DNA from: Nitzschia sp. DOCU1
Lineage: Eukaryota > Bacillariophyta > Bacillariophyceae > Bacillariales > Bacillariaceae
Length of the DNA stretch: 64,000 nt
Assembly (NCBI GenBank): GCA_951394045.1
Contig: OX595985.1
Coordinates: forward strand, 3,100,001-3,164,000
Reading direction: 5' to 3'
A program made the position numbers and the translations under genes. Shown piece by piece: positions 62,334 to 64,000 of the stretch. The notes under the pieces were generated by a model, which worked only from the letters and a program-made list of their open reading frames with translations, was not told the origin of the DNA and did no database searches. Positions within the stretch are counted from its first letter, which is position 1; each line of letters starts with the position of its first letter.

Positions 62334-63365
62334 TTAACTATGATAGGGATGTATGTTACGAATGTTCCAAGTCTGAGTAACGGCACCCTTCTGGATACGT
62401 ACTGTACCGTTGTCATTCACGGCGACGATTGGATATGGACCATCGTAGGGGTTAGCACCGAACTTACGCTGCTGGTCCTGCTTGATCATGATCTGTTGGC
62501 CTACGCGATACTCATACGGCAATCGCGTTTTGTTTTCTGCCGCATTGTTCTTCGCAATGCGCTGCATCTTATGCTCACGGATGAGCTTCCAGTTAGCTTC
62601 GAAGCGGGTGTTGAGAATAGCATCTCTACCGAATACTAGTTGCATCGGCGTAGCCTGTAGCGTAGTGTGGTATGTCGCGCGAACGGCGAACATCATGGCT
62701 GCCAGGATTCCATCGAGTCCGACCGTATCGTCTGAGTGCTGCAGTTCAAACGTACGAATCATGTTCCCGATAGTTTGGTGTACTCGTTCGAGTATTGCGT
62801 TCGCCTGCGGATTTCTTGCAGTGATTGGGCGCGCAAGCACGCCGTAGTCTTCCTTGACCATTCGCCGGAATTGTTGTGGCCACGGGTATCTTGTGAACCA
62901 CGTCTTTTCGGCTAATTCGGCGATACTAAAAGCCTCTTTGTTGGGCACGCGAACCATCTCGAACCAGCCAGTTGCCGGGTCAATCATGGTAAGGCACCAA
63001 AGCTCGAGTTGTTTTTGTTTACCCTTATGTCGTTTACCCTGGTTAATTGAATAAGGGCCTATGAGGTCAACACAGAGAATTTCCCAAGGTTCGCTCTCGG
63101 GTTCCTTAATTGGCAGGTGCCCATACTTAAGGGTCTTGCGTTTTGTTAATTGACACAACCTGCATTTCTTGCAAATATCGACGACGTCGGTTCGCAGTCC
63201 TTTCCAGTAGAAGTGCTGCCGAATCGTGTGCTCCGTGCGCGTCTCGCCCGGATGACACAGTGTCTCGTGGTACCACTCAATGCATCGGCGTTGGAGTGAC
63301 TGCGGAATAACTATCTTACTATCTCTAACTACTAGAGGACGTTTCTTACCGCCCCCACGAAAAAC
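62334..63365 (-). pseudogene. pol: gypsy II integrase
   Basis: Follows the protease part after a stop. HETLCHPGETR and CKKCRLCQLTKRK form the HHCC zinc region; CVDLIGPY gives the first core aspartate, and NPQANAILERVHQ the glutamate. The second aspartate motif (VDNG type) is deleted (PQQFRRMVKEDYG). A C-terminal domain with IMIKQDQQ and GTVRIQKG ends at 62334. Related to, but clearly distinct from, the gypsy at 33737-39470. Confidence 0.85.
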
Positions 63366-64000
63366 CTAGTCAAACTTGACACCTAGTTCTCGCAGAAGGT
63401 CTCTGCCAATGATCATGTCGTAGTTGCCAAGGTCGGATGTCACCTGGAAGACCCATTCGATCACCCTATTGGCATGAAATTCCGGAAGTTTAAACTGGAT
63501 TTTTACTTCGCGGTGTGTCTCGACGACACCTCCAGCTGTCGTGAAGGTGGTTCTTGATGGTGTCGTCCTGACACGTAGTTTCCTGACATGCTTCTCGGAG
63601 ATCAGTCCTCGTGATGCTCCGGTGTCTAGTAGCGTCGTCAATGCTGCCGCCTTGGCCTTGCCTAGGCGCGTGTTAATTTGCGCGAAACAGTACGGGATTT
63701 CGTCTGGCGCGGTTTTCTGGCGTTTTGGTGAGCTCCGGTTGTACAGTCGTGTTATCGCGTGCGATTCCGCCACGATACGGTAATTAATGCATTGGTCCAA
63801 CGAGGCGAAGATCTCGCCCGGCTCGGATGGTATATAGGCGGATGGGCGCGCAGGTCGTGCCCCATCGCGTTGCTCGTGGAAAACGAAAACTTTGTCACAT
63901 CCGCAATTTTTGCGTTTCCCACCTGCTCTTTCAGAGACTTTGTAATAGGATAACTCGTCCTTAACATTATGCATTAAACTAGATTTTTCGTGTACAACTC
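63366..64000 (-). pseudogene. pol: gypsy II protease region, RT deleted, continues past window
   Basis: The frame entering from the window edge (63974 onward) contains a cysteine/lysine knuckle-like start (RKNCGCDK), a linker and protease LLDTGASRGLIS with IIGRDLL, the second conserved block of retropepsins. It stops at 63366 (VKFD) and the next sequence is already integrase zinc region, so RT and RNase H are deleted. Confidence 0.85.

Overview
The window is a transposable-element graveyard from a eukaryotic nuclear genome, most likely a stramenopile alga and probably a diatom. The evidence is several divergent Ty1/copia families of the diatom (CoDi-like) type, a Ty3/gypsy element, two APE-endonuclease/RT/RNase H LINEs and GT-AG introns. 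I see no bacterial operon, rRNA, intact tRNA gene or CRISPR array. Identifications come from motifs read by eye, without database searches.

Layout. 1-3985: 3' part of a copia element with a frameshifted pol. 4017-16381: a 5'-truncated LINE split by a complete copia element (II, minus strand, 5422-12656, identical LTRs, 5-bp duplication AGTTC), which itself carries an 831-bp TIR element (8063-8893) and an 83-bp tandem duplication. 16382-17835: a both-end-truncated gypsy fragment. 17840-19551: non-coding DNA with a degenerate satellite. 19552-21109: 3' remnant of copia family III (copy A). 21110-42205: a head-to-tail array of four LTR-led units of one copia family (IV). Units 1-3 keep gag-protease-integrase and lack RT; unit 4 fuses gag in frame towards RT and lacks protease-integrase. 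Unit 3 is interrupted by a 545-bp miniature LTR element with 61-bp LTRs (32940-33484) and by a young gypsy element (33737-39470, 618-bp LTRs identical by eye, duplication GGTTG). 42206-44590: the only non-retroelement-looking stretch, with a two-exon gene of 392 codons of unknown function (42981-44244). 44591-52030: a minus-strand LINE with an ORF1 whose TGA overlaps the ORF2 ATG. 52031-60670: copia family III again, as a fragment (copy D2), an internally deleted two-LTR element (copy D1, gag fused to RT) and a gag-protease part with its 5' LTR (copy E). 60704-61517: a MITE with perfect 41-bp TIRs and TA duplications. 61520-64000: the 3' part of a second gypsy element with RT deleted.

Working logic. 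Gag builds the particle, protease cleaves the polyprotein, RT/RNase H make cDNA and integrase inserts it. Few elements here look fully autonomous. Points of biological interest are: a 60-bp intron inside the RT of copia family III that must be removed to read through the RT core; gag and pol separated by a single in-frame TGA in two copia families; hydrophobic, membrane-like segments between gag and protease; a 12-bp palindrome in the primer-binding position shared by the gypsy element and the miniature element; and complementary deletion derivatives (gag-PR-IN versus gag-RT) standing side by side.
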